Origin: Paludisphaera rhizosphaerae
GTDB taxonomy: Bacteria; Planctomycetota; Planctomycetia; Isosphaerales; Isosphaeraceae
Assembly (NCBI RefSeq): GCF_011065895.1
Contig: NZ_JAALCR010000007.1
Coordinates: 248,001 to 312,000, forward strand
Length of the DNA stretch: 64,000 nt
Direction: 5' to 3'
Shown here: positions 27,397 through 36,200 of the stretch, piece by piece
How positions within the stretch are numbered: the stretch's first letter is position 1
How the letters are laid out: each line of letters begins with the position of its first letter
Translations under genes and position numbers: made by a program
Notes under the pieces: generated by a model
What the model was told of the DNA's origin: nothing
What the model saw: the letters and a program-made list of their open reading frames with translations, nothing else
The model's database searches: none

Positions 27397-27699
27397 TCAA
27401 CGGCCGGCGCGGCGATGGAGCCAGTCGATCAGCGTCCCGAATTCCGGGGTCATCGACGTATCGGACTGGGTGAGCTCCCTGGCGGCGGCGCCCGGCTCCT
27501 CGACGCGGAGCGTGTAGCTCATGGCGTCGCGGGCAGGCCCCGGCGTCTCGCCCGGCGGTCGGCCCGCGCGACAGGCCGCGGCCACGTGCTCGGCCAGGGC
27601 GGCGGCGTCGGCCTTGGACAGGTCGGCCGAGTCGACTTCGATGGGCGGACGGCGGATCCCCGCCGCCAGCCCGCCGTGGGTTTGCAGGATGATCTTCAT
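27397..27699 (-). CDS. Emfourin-like inhibitor of M4 protease
   Basis: This 100-residue protein starts MKIILQTHGGLAAGIRRPP, the hallmark N terminus of emfourin-type (protealysin inhibitor) proteins. A helix (LSKADAAALAEHVAAAC) and strands including SYTLRVEEPG follow. It is encoded 67 bases downstream of an M4 protease of the protealysin type. That adjacency is how emfourin and protealysin are arranged in Serratia. The protein has no signal peptide, so it would hold the enzyme inactive inside the cell. Confidence 0.8.
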   Translation of the reverse strand: MKIILQTHGGLAAGIRRPPIEVDSADLSKADAAALAEHVAAACRAGRPPGETPGPARDAMSYTLRVEEPGAAARELTQSDTSMTPEFGTLIDWLHRRAGR

Positions 27700-27766
27700 G
27701 GTCGCGTCATCCTCGAACGGCCGGGGCTGCTCGTCGCTGCGAGTATAGCGGAGCCCCGGCGCGATG

Positions 27767-28993
27767 TCACCGTGTCGCCGCGGCCGGCTTCCGAGCCTTC
27801 GTCGCCGCCACTTCCTTCGTCAACGACTTCACCTGGCTCGACAGCACTTCGATCTGCTTCTTGAGGGCGGCCAGAGCGTCGTCGTCCCTTGGAGCGACGG
27901 CGCGGGCGCGAACGTGGCCGTTCGGGCTCGGGACGGCCGACGAGGCGGCCACGCGGATCCCCACCTGGTTCCAGGCGTCGGCCACCGCCTGCTCGGCCGG
28001 CGTGCCGTAGAGGCTCCGCGCCTGCATGACGGTCGTGTTGGCGAAGTCCTGGAACTGGGTGGTCGGGCTCGACGCCTTGAGCGACTCGTACCAGATGTGT
28101 CCGGGCGCCTCCCAGGCGCGGCCGCCGATGTTGGTCGCGGCGAGGAAGAAGGCCTTGTTCGGAATCCCGGAGTTGATGTGCACGCCGCCGAAGTCGCCCG
28201 CCTCGGTGTCGGGGAGCCGGACGAACTTCCGGATGTGATCGGGCTGGGGGTCCTTGCCGAGCAACGCGTTGTCGTAGGCCGTCCCCGGCGCCTTCATCGA
28301 GCGCAGGGCGTCGGCGTCGATCCCGGGGGTGAAGATCTCGGCCCCGATCAGCCAGTCGGCCTCGTCGGCCGTCTGGTTCAGCGACCATTGCTTGACCAGC
28401 GAGCCGAAGACGTCCGAAATCGATTCGTTCAGCGCGCCGGACTCAATGTGGTATTCCAGCCCGGAGGCGTTCTCCGTGACGCCATGGGTCAGCTCGTGGG
28501 CGATGACGTCCAGCGAGCCGGTGAAGTCGGTGAAGATCTCGCCGTCGCCGTCGCCGAAAATCATCTCGCGGCCGTCCCAGAAGGCGTTGTTGTAGTTCAC
28601 CCCCCGATGGACGTACCCGTCGAGCCGCATCCCCCGGTCGTCGATCGAGTCGCGGTCGAGCACGTCCTTGTAGAACTCGCGGGTCTTGCCCAGGCCGTCG
28701 AAGGCCCGATTCACCGACTCGTCGGTCGATTCCGGCCCGTCCTCCGTCCTCCTCACCACAGCGCGCGAAAGGACGACGCCGTTCTGGCAGTCGAAGACCG
28801 TGCGGCGGCCGGCCCCGAGAGCGGAAACGACCCCCATGACGCCCACCAACGACCGTTCGCCGCGGAGCCGGGCCGTGGAGAGCATGGTCTCCAGCGCAGC
28901 CTGGCGAATCGCCGGGTCCTTACTCTCCAGGAGCTTCTCCAGGATGTGAGGCGGCATAATGCAGTTGAGACAACGATGCTTCGCGGAGTTCAT
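27767..28993 (-). CDS. Protealysin-like M4 family metallopeptidase
   Basis: This 408-residue zinc protease lacks a classical signal peptide. A short propeptide-like N terminus contains PPHILEKLL (about 14-22), the counterpart of the conserved PPxxL motif of protealysin precursors. The zinc site is HELTHG (His 166 and 170, catalytic Glu 167) with third ligand Glu 190 in GALNESISD. The later GGVHINSGIPNKAF segment carries the catalytic His region. A Lys-rich coiled-coil tail (about 370-408) is unusual for the family. The start at 28993 has GAGAGG 8 bases upstream; an ATG at 29008 is also possible. It is paired with the emfourin gene. Confidence 0.92.
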   Translation of the reverse strand: MNSAKHRCLNCIMPPHILEKLLESKDPAIRQAALETMLSTARLRGERSLVGVMGVVSALGAGRRTVFDCQNGVVLSRAVVRRTEDGPESTDESVNRAFDGLGKTREFYKDVLDRDSIDDRGMRLDGYVHRGVNYNNAFWDGREMIFGDGDGEIFTDFTGSLDVIAHELTHGVTENASGLEYHIESGALNESISDVFGSLVKQWSLNQTADEADWLIGAEIFTPGIDADALRSMKAPGTAYDNALLGKDPQPDHIRKFVRLPDTEAGDFGGVHINSGIPNKAFFLAATNIGGRAWEAPGHIWYESLKASSPTTQFQDFANTTVMQARSLYGTPAEQAVADAWNQVGIRVAASSAVPSPNGHVRARAVAPRDDDALAALKKQIEVLSSQVKSLTKEVAATKARKPAAATR

Positions 28994-29265
28994 GACGAGT
29001 CCTCTCATGGGTGAGCGACCCGAGGCCCAAGACGCCGCCCATCGACAAGACGAGCCGCGCCTCGTGAAGAAGGGATCTATGATGTTTACGCAAAGCACCT
29101 CGCCATATTAATAATCGAGCCATTTCAAGCACATGTTGACGCCGTCCTTCATAGATAAGCGGCGATCTCGCCTGGGTCGAGCCTTGTCGAGGGGAATGGG
29201 CGCGGGCTAACGTGGAGGGGCGTTGGTTCCTTCCTCACGATTCGACCCCGCACTGAGCCCCCCTG

Positions 29266-30036
29266 ATGCTCGAACCTCCCGCCGATGCGAGCCTCCGCGG
29301 CCTGCGCTGCGCCGTCGTCGGCGCGACGTCCGGCATCGGCCGCGCGACGGCCCTGGCGCTGGCCCACGCGGGGGCCGACGTGATCGTCCACGGCCGCAAG
29401 CTGGACGCGGCCGTGAAGGTGGTGCAGGAGATCGAGGGCCGGGGCGTGCGCGTGGCTTCGATCCTGGCCGACCTCCGCTCGCGCGAGCAGGGGGATCGCC
29501 TGGTCGCCAACGCCTGGAAGCTCTGGAGCGGCCTGGACGCCTGGATCCACTTCGCCGGCGCCGACGTGCTGACGGGCGACGGCCCCGGCCTGTCGTTCGA
29601 AGCGAAGCTGGACCTGCTGTGGGAGGTCGACGTCGTCGCCGCGATCCGCCTCTGCCGCGACGTCGGCCGGCGGATGGTCGCGGAGGGGGGCGGGTCGATT
29701 GTCACGATGGGTTGGGATCAGGCCGAGACCGGCATGGAGGGGGAATCCGGCGAGCTCTTCAGCGCGATCAAGGGGGCCGTCATGGCGTTCACCCGCAGCC
29801 TGGCGTTGAGCCTGGCCCCGAGCGTCCGGGTCAACGCGGTCGCCCCCGGCTGGATCCGCACCGCCTGGGGCGAGACCGCCCCCGCCGAATGGCAGGACCG
29901 AGTTCTCCGCGAGACCCCCCTGCACCGCTGGGGAGAGCCCGAGGACGTCGCCAACGCCGCCGCCTTCCTCGTCGGCCCCGCTTCGAGCTTCCTCACCGGC
30001 CAGATCCTCCGCGTCAACGGCGGCGCGATCCGATGA
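29266..30036 (+). CDS. SDR-family protein with altered catalytic residues
   Basis: This 256-residue Rossmann-fold protein is clearly in the short-chain dehydrogenase family. The cofactor motif is GATSGIG (19-25), a FAGAD segment (97-101) replaces NNAG, and the C-terminal part has the typical VNAVAPGWIRT and FLTGQILRVNGG blocks. The catalytic Tyr of YxxxK is Phe (F165, then Lys at 169), and the usual Ser-Ser is replaced by Gly-Trp (149-150). Those changes argue against normal ketone/alcohol chemistry. The stop lies 15 bases before the next gene start, so the two are likely cotranscribed. It may be a cofactor-binding protein or an unusual SDR. Confidence 0.86.
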   Translation: MLEPPADASLRGLRCAVVGATSGIGRATALALAHAGADVIVHGRKLDAAVKVVQEIEGRGVRVASILADLRSREQGDRLVANAWKLWSGLDAWIHFAGADVLTGDGPGLSFEAKLDLLWEVDVVAAIRLCRDVGRRMVAEGGGSIVTMGWDQAETGMEGESGELFSAIKGAVMAFTRSLALSLAPSVRVNAVAPGWIRTAWGETAPAEWQDRVLRETPLHRWGEPEDVANAAAFLVGPASSFLTGQILRVNGGAIR

Positions 30037-30051
30037 ATGGAGAATTCTGAG

Positions 30052-31557
30052 ATGATTCGCAATCCCCTGAAGACCTGGCTGTTCCTCACCGTTCTGCTGG
30101 GCGTCGCCGGCGCGTCGCGGGGGGAATCAGGAGGGCGCGAGGCGATCGAGATCGGGTCGAGGCGCGAGCCGTTCGTCGACGGCCTGCTGATCGATTCGAT
30201 GGACGGCGTCGCCTTGCGGCTGCAACGGCCCGTGGACCGGGGGCCGGCCTTCGCATTCGACGAACCGTGGGAAGGGCCGTTCAGCGGCTACGTCACAATC
30301 CTCCACGCCGGCCCGAAATTCCAGGCGTACTACCGGGGCTCCATAAGCGGCGGCAAGAAGGACACCGGCGACCATCAGGTCGTCTGCTACGCCGAGTCCG
30401 ACGACGGCGTCCGCTGGACCAAGCCCGCGCTGCCGCTCTTCCCGCGTGACGGCCGGGCGACGACCAACATCGTGCTCGCCGACGTCCCGCCCGACACCCA
30501 CAACTTCGCCCCGATGATCGACTCGAGGCCGGGCGTCGACCCCGCCGAGCGATACAAGGCGCTCGGCGGCTACAACGAGCCGGGCCTGAACGCCTACGTC
30601 TCGGCCGACGGCGTCCATTGGAAGAAATGGCGGGACGCCCCCGTCTTCACCCGGGCGGACGCCGGCTCCCAGGGGGCCGGCAAGGGGTTCCTCTTCGACT
30701 CCCAGAACGTCTCCTTCTGGTCGCCCGCCGAGGGGAAATACCTCCTCTTCTACCGCGTCTACAAGGACGGCAAGCGGCGGATCGCCCGCGCCGAGAGCGA
30801 CGACTACGCCTCGTGGAAGTCCCCCACGCTGATGGAGTACCGCCGCAAAGACGGCAGCCCGGCGCCCGTCGAGCAGCTCTACACCAGCCAGACGCACCCC
30901 TACTTCCGCGCCCCGCACATCTACATCGCGACGGCCGCGCGGTTCATGCTGGGGAGACGGGCCATCACGCCCGAGCAGGCCGCCGCGATCCACGTCGACC
31001 CGAACTACTTCAACGACTCGTCCGACGCCGTGCTCATGACCAGCCGCGGCGGCGGCGTGTACGACCGCACGTTCATGGAAGCGTTCGTCGCGCCGGGCAT
31101 CGGCGCGGAGAACTGGACCTCGCGGACGAACTACCCCGCGCTGAACGTGGTGCAGACCGGCCCGAACGAGATGTCGCTCTACGTGAACCAGAACTACGGC
31201 CAGCCGACCTCCCACCTGCGACGCTACAGCCTCCGGCTCGACGGCTTCGCCTCCGTCCACGCCGACTACGACGGCGGCGAGATGCGGACCAGGCCCCTGC
31301 GGTTCCAGGGCTCGCAACTGCTGCTGAACTTCGCGACCTCGGCGGCCGGGGGCGTGAAGGTCGAGATCCAGGACGAGAACGGGTCCCCGATCCCCGGCTT
31401 CGCCCTGTCCGACTGCCGCGAGCTGATCGGCAACGACGTCGACCGCCCCGCGACCTTCGCCGGCGGCGACCTCCAATCCCTCGCCGGCCGGGTCGTCCGG
31501 CTCCGCTTCGTGCTGAAGGACGCCGACCTCTACGCGCTGCGGTTCGCACCGAAATGA
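30052..31557 (+). CDS. Secreted beta-propeller, glycoside hydrolase-like protein
   Basis: This is a 501-residue protein with a signal peptide (WLFLTVLLGVAGASRG). The body has repeated beta-propeller elements (YYRGSISGGKK, YAESDDGVRWTKP, AYVSADGVHWKKW, SFWSPAEGKYLLFYRV) like those of family 32/43/68 glycosidase-related proteins. A beta-rich C-terminal domain starts near FQGSQLLLNFATSAAG. I do not see a clear catalytic acid triad, so enzymatic activity is uncertain. The ATG at 30052 has GGAG at 9 bases; the ATG at 30037 directly follows the SDR stop but lacks a site. Members are common in planctomycetes that degrade polysaccharides. Confidence 0.78.
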   Translation: MIRNPLKTWLFLTVLLGVAGASRGESGGREAIEIGSRREPFVDGLLIDSMDGVALRLQRPVDRGPAFAFDEPWEGPFSGYVTILHAGPKFQAYYRGSISGGKKDTGDHQVVCYAESDDGVRWTKPALPLFPRDGRATTNIVLADVPPDTHNFAPMIDSRPGVDPAERYKALGGYNEPGLNAYVSADGVHWKKWRDAPVFTRADAGSQGAGKGFLFDSQNVSFWSPAEGKYLLFYRVYKDGKRRIARAESDDYASWKSPTLMEYRRKDGSPAPVEQLYTSQTHPYFRAPHIYIATAARFMLGRRAITPEQAAAIHVDPNYFNDSSDAVLMTSRGGGVYDRTFMEAFVAPGIGAENWTSRTNYPALNVVQTGPNEMSLYVNQNYGQPTSHLRRYSLRLDGFASVHADYDGGEMRTRPLRFQGSQLLLNFATSAAGGVKVEIQDENGSPIPGFALSDCRELIGNDVDRPATFAGGDLQSLAGRVVRLRFVLKDADLYALRFAPK

Positions 31558-31569
31558 GGGATGTGGAAC

Positions 31570-31956
31570 ATGAGCAAGTTCGAAATGGTCCTCGCAGTGG
31601 TGGCGTTCGTCATCTTCGGCCTGTCAGTGACGGGGTACGCGAGGTTCGCCAGAAAGCATTATTCAGCGTATTTGCCAGCAGGCCACCGAATAAAAGGGTA
31701 TATCTTTGCATCCATAATATTAGATATAGTTATATTTATTTCTACTTATGTAGCCATGTTCCATGGAGACAAAAGCCTCAAAACCATTTGTTTTCTTTTG
31801 ATCGTCAACTACATTTGCCTCATCCAGTTCACGTCGGTCCAACGTATAGTCCTAGCTTATGTCTTCGGAGGACAGGCAGTCATTGAGCTCGCGAGGAGGA
31901 TGACTGCACAAAAAAACCAAGGTGAATTGGACATCGAGGAGATCAACCCGCCTTAA
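31570..31956 (+). CDS. AT-rich orphan membrane protein
   Basis: This 128-residue protein has three hydrophobic spans: FEMVLAVVAFVIFGLSVTGY, FASIILDIVIFISTYVAMF, and one around ICFLLIVNYICLIQF. Its C terminus is acidic and hydrophilic. A GAGGG site lies 9 bases before the ATG at 31570; the ATG at 31561 is too close to it. Base composition is unlike the neighbours: a stretch at about 31690-31760 is mostly A/T, and codons such as ATA and TTA are frequent. This suggests recent acquisition. No family recognised. Confidence 0.7.
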   Translation: MSKFEMVLAVVAFVIFGLSVTGYARFARKHYSAYLPAGHRIKGYIFASIILDIVIFISTYVAMFHGDKSLKTICFLLIVNYICLIQFTSVQRIVLAYVFGGQAVIELARRMTAQKNQGELDIEEINPP

Positions 31957-32053
31957 GGCCCTCTGCCCTGGGCTCAGGCGGGCTGATCTAGCGGACGATG
32001 TCCCGTCACGGCGGTTTGAGCGGCGGGCCGCCCGATGCCCGGCTCACCGCGGC

Positions 32054-32902
32054 CTACTTCGCGTCGCCGGGAGCCTTTGCCAGCAGCTTGTTGACCCGCA
32101 GCCACTCCTCGAGGCGGTCCAGGTAGTGGTCGGCCCCGCCCCCCTTGTTGCCGAAGCCGTGCGCCCCCATCTGGAAGACGTGCAGCTCCGCCGAGCCCTT
32201 CGCCTGGCGGTAGGCGGTGAAGAGGTCCACGCTCTTGCCGACGAAGTTGGCGTCGTCGGCCGCGACGGCCAGGAAGAGGGGCGGCGGAGGGTCGGGGATG
32301 TTCCTGTCCTCGCGGGCCCCGTAGATGAGCGCCGCGAAGTCCGGCCGGGTCTCCGCCGGCCCGAAGAGGGCGTCCGACGTGACCATGCCGCCGGCCGAGT
32401 AGCCGATCATGCCCACCCGGTCGGGCCGATAGCCGTACTCGCCGGCCTTCGCGCGCACGAGCCGGACAGCCTGCCGACCGTCCTCGCCGGCCATCTTGAC
32501 GACCTCTTCTCGGGTCGCGGCGTTGGAGCCTTCGTGGGTGAGCCGATACTTCAGGACGAAGGCGTCCACGCCCATGGCGTTGAGCCTCCTGGCGACGTCC
32601 ACGCCCTCATAGCTCATCATCAGGGCCCGGAACCCGCCCCCCGGCGCGACGACCATGGCCGTGCCGACGGCCTTGTCCTTCGGGGCCGGATACGCGAGCA
32701 GCACCGGCCGCACGACGTCGGAGACGATCGGCATGCCGTTCGGCCGGGTGACCAACTTCTCCTGCCAGTCCCACTTCTCCGAACCCGGGGCCGTTCCCGC
32801 GTAGAGGGGGATTTCGGGCGGCGACGCCGAGCCCGACGTCTGGGCGCTCGTCGCCGAAGTCCACGCGATCGCGATCGCGGCCAGGCAGATCGTTCTGTTC
32901 AT
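32054..32902 (-). CDS. Exported alpha/beta hydrolase (acetyl esterase/dienelactone hydrolase type)
   Basis: This is a 282-residue protein with a signal peptide (about 1-20). The oxyanion region is VVAPGGGF (about 84-91), the nucleophile elbow GYSAGG places Ser at about 169, the acid Asp lies in VAADDANF and the His in GAHGFG. The YEGVDVARRLNAMGVDAFVL segment is typical of acetyl-xylan or hormone-sensitive-lipase-like esterases. It follows the O-methyltransferase gene on the same strand with only 17 bases between, so they form an operon. Substrate unknown. Confidence 0.86.
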   Translation of the reverse strand: MNRTICLAAIAIAWTSATSAQTSGSASPPEIPLYAGTAPGSEKWDWQEKLVTRPNGMPIVSDVVRPVLLAYPAPKDKAVGTAMVVAPGGGFRALMMSYEGVDVARRLNAMGVDAFVLKYRLTHEGSNAATREEVVKMAGEDGRQAVRLVRAKAGEYGYRPDRVGMIGYSAGGMVTSDALFGPAETRPDFAALIYGAREDRNIPDPPPPLFLAVAADDANFVGKSVDLFTAYRQAKGSAELHVFQMGAHGFGNKGGGADHYLDRLEEWLRVNKLLAKAPGDAK

Positions 32903-32919
32903 CGTCGGCTCCTTTGGGA

Positions 32920-33933
32920 TCAAGACTTGTACGACGCCACCACCTGTTGCGCCGTCGGCGGGAGGGCGTGGAACTCGCTGCGTGCGAATCCGGCGCGGGC
33001 GAAGACGTCCTGATATTCGGCGAAGGTGTAGGCGTCGCCGCGGGGCGTGGTCGCCAGCATCACCAGCGCGAATCCGGCCGTCGCCGGGGGCGTGACGCGA
33101 TCGGGCTCGGGGATGAAGTCCAGCGTCAGGGCGCGGCCCCCCGGTGCGAGCGCCTCGTGGGCCTTTACCGCGAGCCGTTCGCACGTCGGGACGTCGAAGT
33201 GGTGCAGGAAGTTGGTCAGCAGCACGACGTCGTAGGGGCCGCCCCAGTCCACGTCGAAGGCGCTCCCCGGCAGCAGGGCGTACCGATCCGCCACGCCCGC
33301 GCGATCGGCGTTCTCCTGCGCGACGGCCAGCACGTTGCGCCAATCCAGGGCCGTGACGTGCGCCCGGGGGTTGCGCTCGGCGATCGTGATGCCGAAGACC
33401 CCGTGGCCGGCGGCGACGTCCAGCACGCGCAGCGGTCGGTCGGGATCGCTGCCGACGAGGTTCGCGAGCAACTGGGCGGGCATGCGCATGAGCGGGGCCA
33501 TCGCCCGGGCGAACTCCACCCAGACCGGGTTGTCGTCGGAGACGGTCCCCTCGCCGGAGAGCGCCGTCCCGCCCTTCTTCGCAGCCTCCGTGAGCCGGGA
33601 GAAGCTCTCCCGCAGGTCGGGCAAGAGCAGGAACCGCGTCGCGTCCCCCACGTAGGCGGGCGACTTGCGGTCGAGGAAGACCTTCGAGTCCGGGGTCAGC
33701 TCGTAAACGTCGCCCTGCTTGATGAGGAATCCGATGATGACGAGGTAGTCCGCCAGAATACGGACGCCCCGCGATGAGGCGCCGCAGGCCACCGCCAGCT
33801 CGGCCGCGGTCCGTGGACCGGCGCCCAGGTGCGTGAAGAGGTCCAGATCCACCGCCGCCCGGAGGGCCTCGGTACGCTGGTAGGCGCTGATGGTCTCGAA
33901 GAACAGAGCCGGAGAGGGACCTTGGGTCGACAT
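32920..33933 (-). CDS. SAM-dependent O-methyltransferase-like protein
   Basis: This is a 337-residue protein. An N-terminal winged-helix dimerisation domain (about 10-95, including LFTHLGAGPRTAAELA) precedes the methyltransferase domain. The SAM site is LDVAAGHGVFG (about 171-181), followed by VTALDWRNVLAVA and an FLHHFDVP segment. This is the arrangement of acetylserotonin/hydroxyneurosporene-type O-methyltransferases. It is encoded first in a two-gene operon with an exported esterase. Function is otherwise undefined. Confidence 0.87.
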   Translation of the reverse strand: MSTQGPSPALFFETISAYQRTEALRAAVDLDLFTHLGAGPRTAAELAVACGASSRGVRILADYLVIIGFLIKQGDVYELTPDSKVFLDRKSPAYVGDATRFLLLPDLRESFSRLTEAAKKGGTALSGEGTVSDDNPVWVEFARAMAPLMRMPAQLLANLVGSDPDRPLRVLDVAAGHGVFGITIAERNPRAHVTALDWRNVLAVAQENADRAGVADRYALLPGSAFDVDWGGPYDVVLLTNFLHHFDVPTCERLAVKAHEALAPGGRALTLDFIPEPDRVTPPATAGFALVMLATTPRGDAYTFAEYQDVFARAGFARSEFHALPPTAQQVVASYKS

Positions 33934-34038
33934 CGTGTTCTTGGCTCGCGAGTCTTTGGAGATCCTGAGTACGGCCGGGACCGATTATACGCCGCGGGCG
34001 GGACGCCGCAGCCCGATCGGCCGGCCGGCGATGCCAGG

Positions 34039-35085
34039 CTACACGCCGATCCCCGGCAGCCAGCGGCGGGCGTTCTCGCGGAAGAGTTTTCGGAGGACGG
34101 CCTCCGGGAGGCCGAGGCCTTTGGTCGGCCGGCCTTCGTAGGTCATCTCGGCGTCGCCGGCGTAGAAGGCGACGTCCTGATCGTGGCGGGCTAATAGGGC
34201 CTTCGCGCCGGCTTCCGGGTCGGCGTCGCGCAGGCCGTAGTCGGTCGCGTAGAGGATGCGGTCCTGATACTTCGTGAGGAAGGCGACGGCCTTATCGCGA
34301 TCGCCGCGGGCGAAGTAGCGGGTGCGGGCGGCGGTGTCGACGGCCAGGTTGGGATACGAGTCGAGACGACGGGCCAGGGCGTCCAGGTGGTCCTCGTCGC
34401 TCCCAAGGTGGCAGCCGACGACCCGGAGCTTCGGGAATCGGGCCAGCACGCGGTCGCGGGCGTTGAGGATCGCCTCCTTGGGCGGGGTCCCCTTGCCCAG
34501 CATGTGCCATTGGGGGTTCTTCGAGTAGTAGGGGAACTCGGGGTTCTTCTCGTCGAGCGGCAGCCAGGCCCCGTCGGGCTCGGCCAGGTGGGCGACCAGC
34601 GTCTTGCCGGCTTTCTCGATGGCCTCGTAGATCGGCGTCAGGCTGGGGTCGTCGGGCAAGAGGTAGGCCCCCGACTTGCCTCGGATCGCCATGCCGATGT
34701 TCTTCCAGATCTTGACCCCGATCGCGCCGTCGTCGAACGTCTTGAGCAGGCGGGCGATCGTCCGATCGGCGAAGCCCGCTTGCTCGAACCCGCGCGCGTC
34801 GAAGCTCGAAGCCCAGGCCACCCGGCCGCCGCTCGCCCGGGAGCATGCGAGCGTCGAGGCCAGCTTCGATTCCAGGTCGAAAGGCTCGTCCCCCGCGACG
34901 GGGCAGACGACCAGGTCGAGGCCGCTCCACCCCGACGCCTTGAGGCTGGCGAACACCGCCGGGGCGTCGCGATGGATGTGGAAGTGCGAGTCGATCCGCT
35001 CGAAGCCCTCCATCCGGGCCCCGAAGGCCGACCGCAGGAAGAAGGGAGCCGGGGCCAGTCGGAGCACGTCTCTGCGCGTCAGCAT
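34039..35085 (-). CDS. Tat-exported amidohydrolase-family protein
   Basis: This is a 348-residue protein with a twin-arginine leader (TRRDVLRLAPAPFF). The catalytic barrel begins with HFHIH (His 34 and 36 by this start). A metal-binding Lys/Glu candidate lies in GVKIWKNIG, then His in VAHLAEP and GCHLGSDEDH, and Asp in YATDYGL, as in the amidohydrolase-2 family (decarboxylases, lactonases). The ATG at 35085 has GAGGCGGA upstream, and the Tat motif follows directly; the longer frame to 35115 is possible. Activity is likely hydrolytic or decarboxylating, substrate unknown. Confidence 0.87.
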   Translation of the reverse strand: MLTRRDVLRLAPAPFFLRSAFGARMEGFERIDSHFHIHRDAPAVFASLKASGWSGLDLVVCPVAGDEPFDLESKLASTLACSRASGGRVAWASSFDARGFEQAGFADRTIARLLKTFDDGAIGVKIWKNIGMAIRGKSGAYLLPDDPSLTPIYEAIEKAGKTLVAHLAEPDGAWLPLDEKNPEFPYYSKNPQWHMLGKGTPPKEAILNARDRVLARFPKLRVVGCHLGSDEDHLDALARRLDSYPNLAVDTAARTRYFARGDRDKAVAFLTKYQDRILYATDYGLRDADPEAGAKALLARHDQDVAFYAGDAEMTYEGRPTKGLGLPEAVLRKLFRENARRWLPGIGV

Positions 35086-35235
35086 GGTCCGCCTCGATTT
35101 CGGAGCCTCGTCCAAACCGTCAGGAAGCCCAAGACTAAGCGTCGAGCGCGGCCGGGTCGAGGACGTTCTCTCCCGAAGACGCGGAGAGCATCGCCGTTCT
35201 GCGATCCGGAAGACCTCGGTATCGTATCCGCCAGC

Positions 35236-35404
35236 TACAGCGGTTTACTCTGCTATGGCATGCACTTGAGCGGCGGGTGAGCGGGTGGCCCGGGCAGCCC
35301 GCCCGGGCGTCGCAAGCCTGGGACCGAGGACGTCCGGGCGGGCCGCCCGGACCACCCGTCGCCAGGCCCTTAGCCAGCCTGCAGCCCATCAGTAAACCGC
35401 TGTA
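35236..35404. mobile_element. MITE-like element with TA target duplication
   Basis: A 165-bp imperfect palindrome (35238-35402) ends in perfect 12-bp inverted repeats (CAGCGGTTTACT and AGTAAACCGCTG) and is flanked on each side by TA. The inner arms are also related (CGGGTGGCCCGGGC and its counterpart). Terminal repeats with a TA duplication are typical of IS630/Tc1-mariner type transposition. No transposase is encoded. It accounts for most of the 354-base gap. Confidence 0.8.
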
Positions 35405-35439
35405 ACCCAAAGGCCGAACGCCGCACGGAGTCCGCCGGC

Positions 35440-36174
35440 ATGATGAACAACCGAATCGAAGGACCGGTCGAAACCTGGCGCGGGATTGACCCGGAGTGGC
35501 GGGATTGCGGCGGGCTGAGCTACAACAACCTCCTCGTTCGCGCCCCGTGCGGCGAGGTCGTCCAGGCGCTCCTCGAAGATCGAGAGATGCCGAAGCGAGT
35601 CGCCGATTTGCTCATGGGGCCTCCGGTTGAGATCCGCCAACCCAAAAGCGTGCTGTTCGCCTACCAGTTCCAAGGGCACGAGTGGACCCAGATCGAGGAC
35701 GGGCGGTACGTCGCCCTGGACTCCGAGATCGCCCAACGCCTAAGCCGACGGCTGAACGCCCAGGCGTTCATCTACGGATGTGAGGACGTTGCGTCCGCAC
35801 GTTACTACGAAATCTACGAACGCGGGGAACTGATGGAGTCATTCAGTTGGCTCCACGACAACCCGATCTATCAGGGGGATGTGGGGGAAGAAGATCTGCG
35901 CAGGAAGCGAGTCGAAGGTTGGCAGGTCTCCAACGACCACACCTTCGAGTTCTTCACCCGACGCGGCGCGGAGTTGGACGTCGAGTCTCCCAAGGCGTGT
36001 TACGACCGCCTGGATCGGGTCGTGGCCGAGTTGGGAATGTTCGTCGCCTCGAGCCCGTTCTGGCTCAACGAGAAGCCTGGGCGCGTCGAGCGCCCGCAGC
36101 ACTACGATTTCGAGCCGTTCGCCGAAGCCAAGGTCTTGTACCGCATCGACGCGGATCTTCCGCACAGGCGATGA
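35440..36174 (+). CDS. Hypothetical protein
   Basis: This is a 244-residue soluble protein without signal peptide or membrane span. The CGGAG site 9 bases before the ATG supports the start. It is rich in aromatic and acidic residues (AYQFQGHEWTQIEDGRYVAL). A central segment SARYYEIYERGELMESF looks like part of a beta-sheet domain. No family recognised. It converges with the secreted protein gene 26 bases downstream. Confidence 0.7.
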   Translation: MMNNRIEGPVETWRGIDPEWRDCGGLSYNNLLVRAPCGEVVQALLEDREMPKRVADLLMGPPVEIRQPKSVLFAYQFQGHEWTQIEDGRYVALDSEIAQRLSRRLNAQAFIYGCEDVASARYYEIYERGELMESFSWLHDNPIYQGDVGEEDLRRKRVEGWQVSNDHTFEFFTRRGAELDVESPKACYDRLDRVVAELGMFVASSPFWLNEKPGRVERPQHYDFEPFAEAKVLYRIDADLPHRR

Positions 36175-36200
36175 CGATGAGGACGGATTGCCCCTCGACT

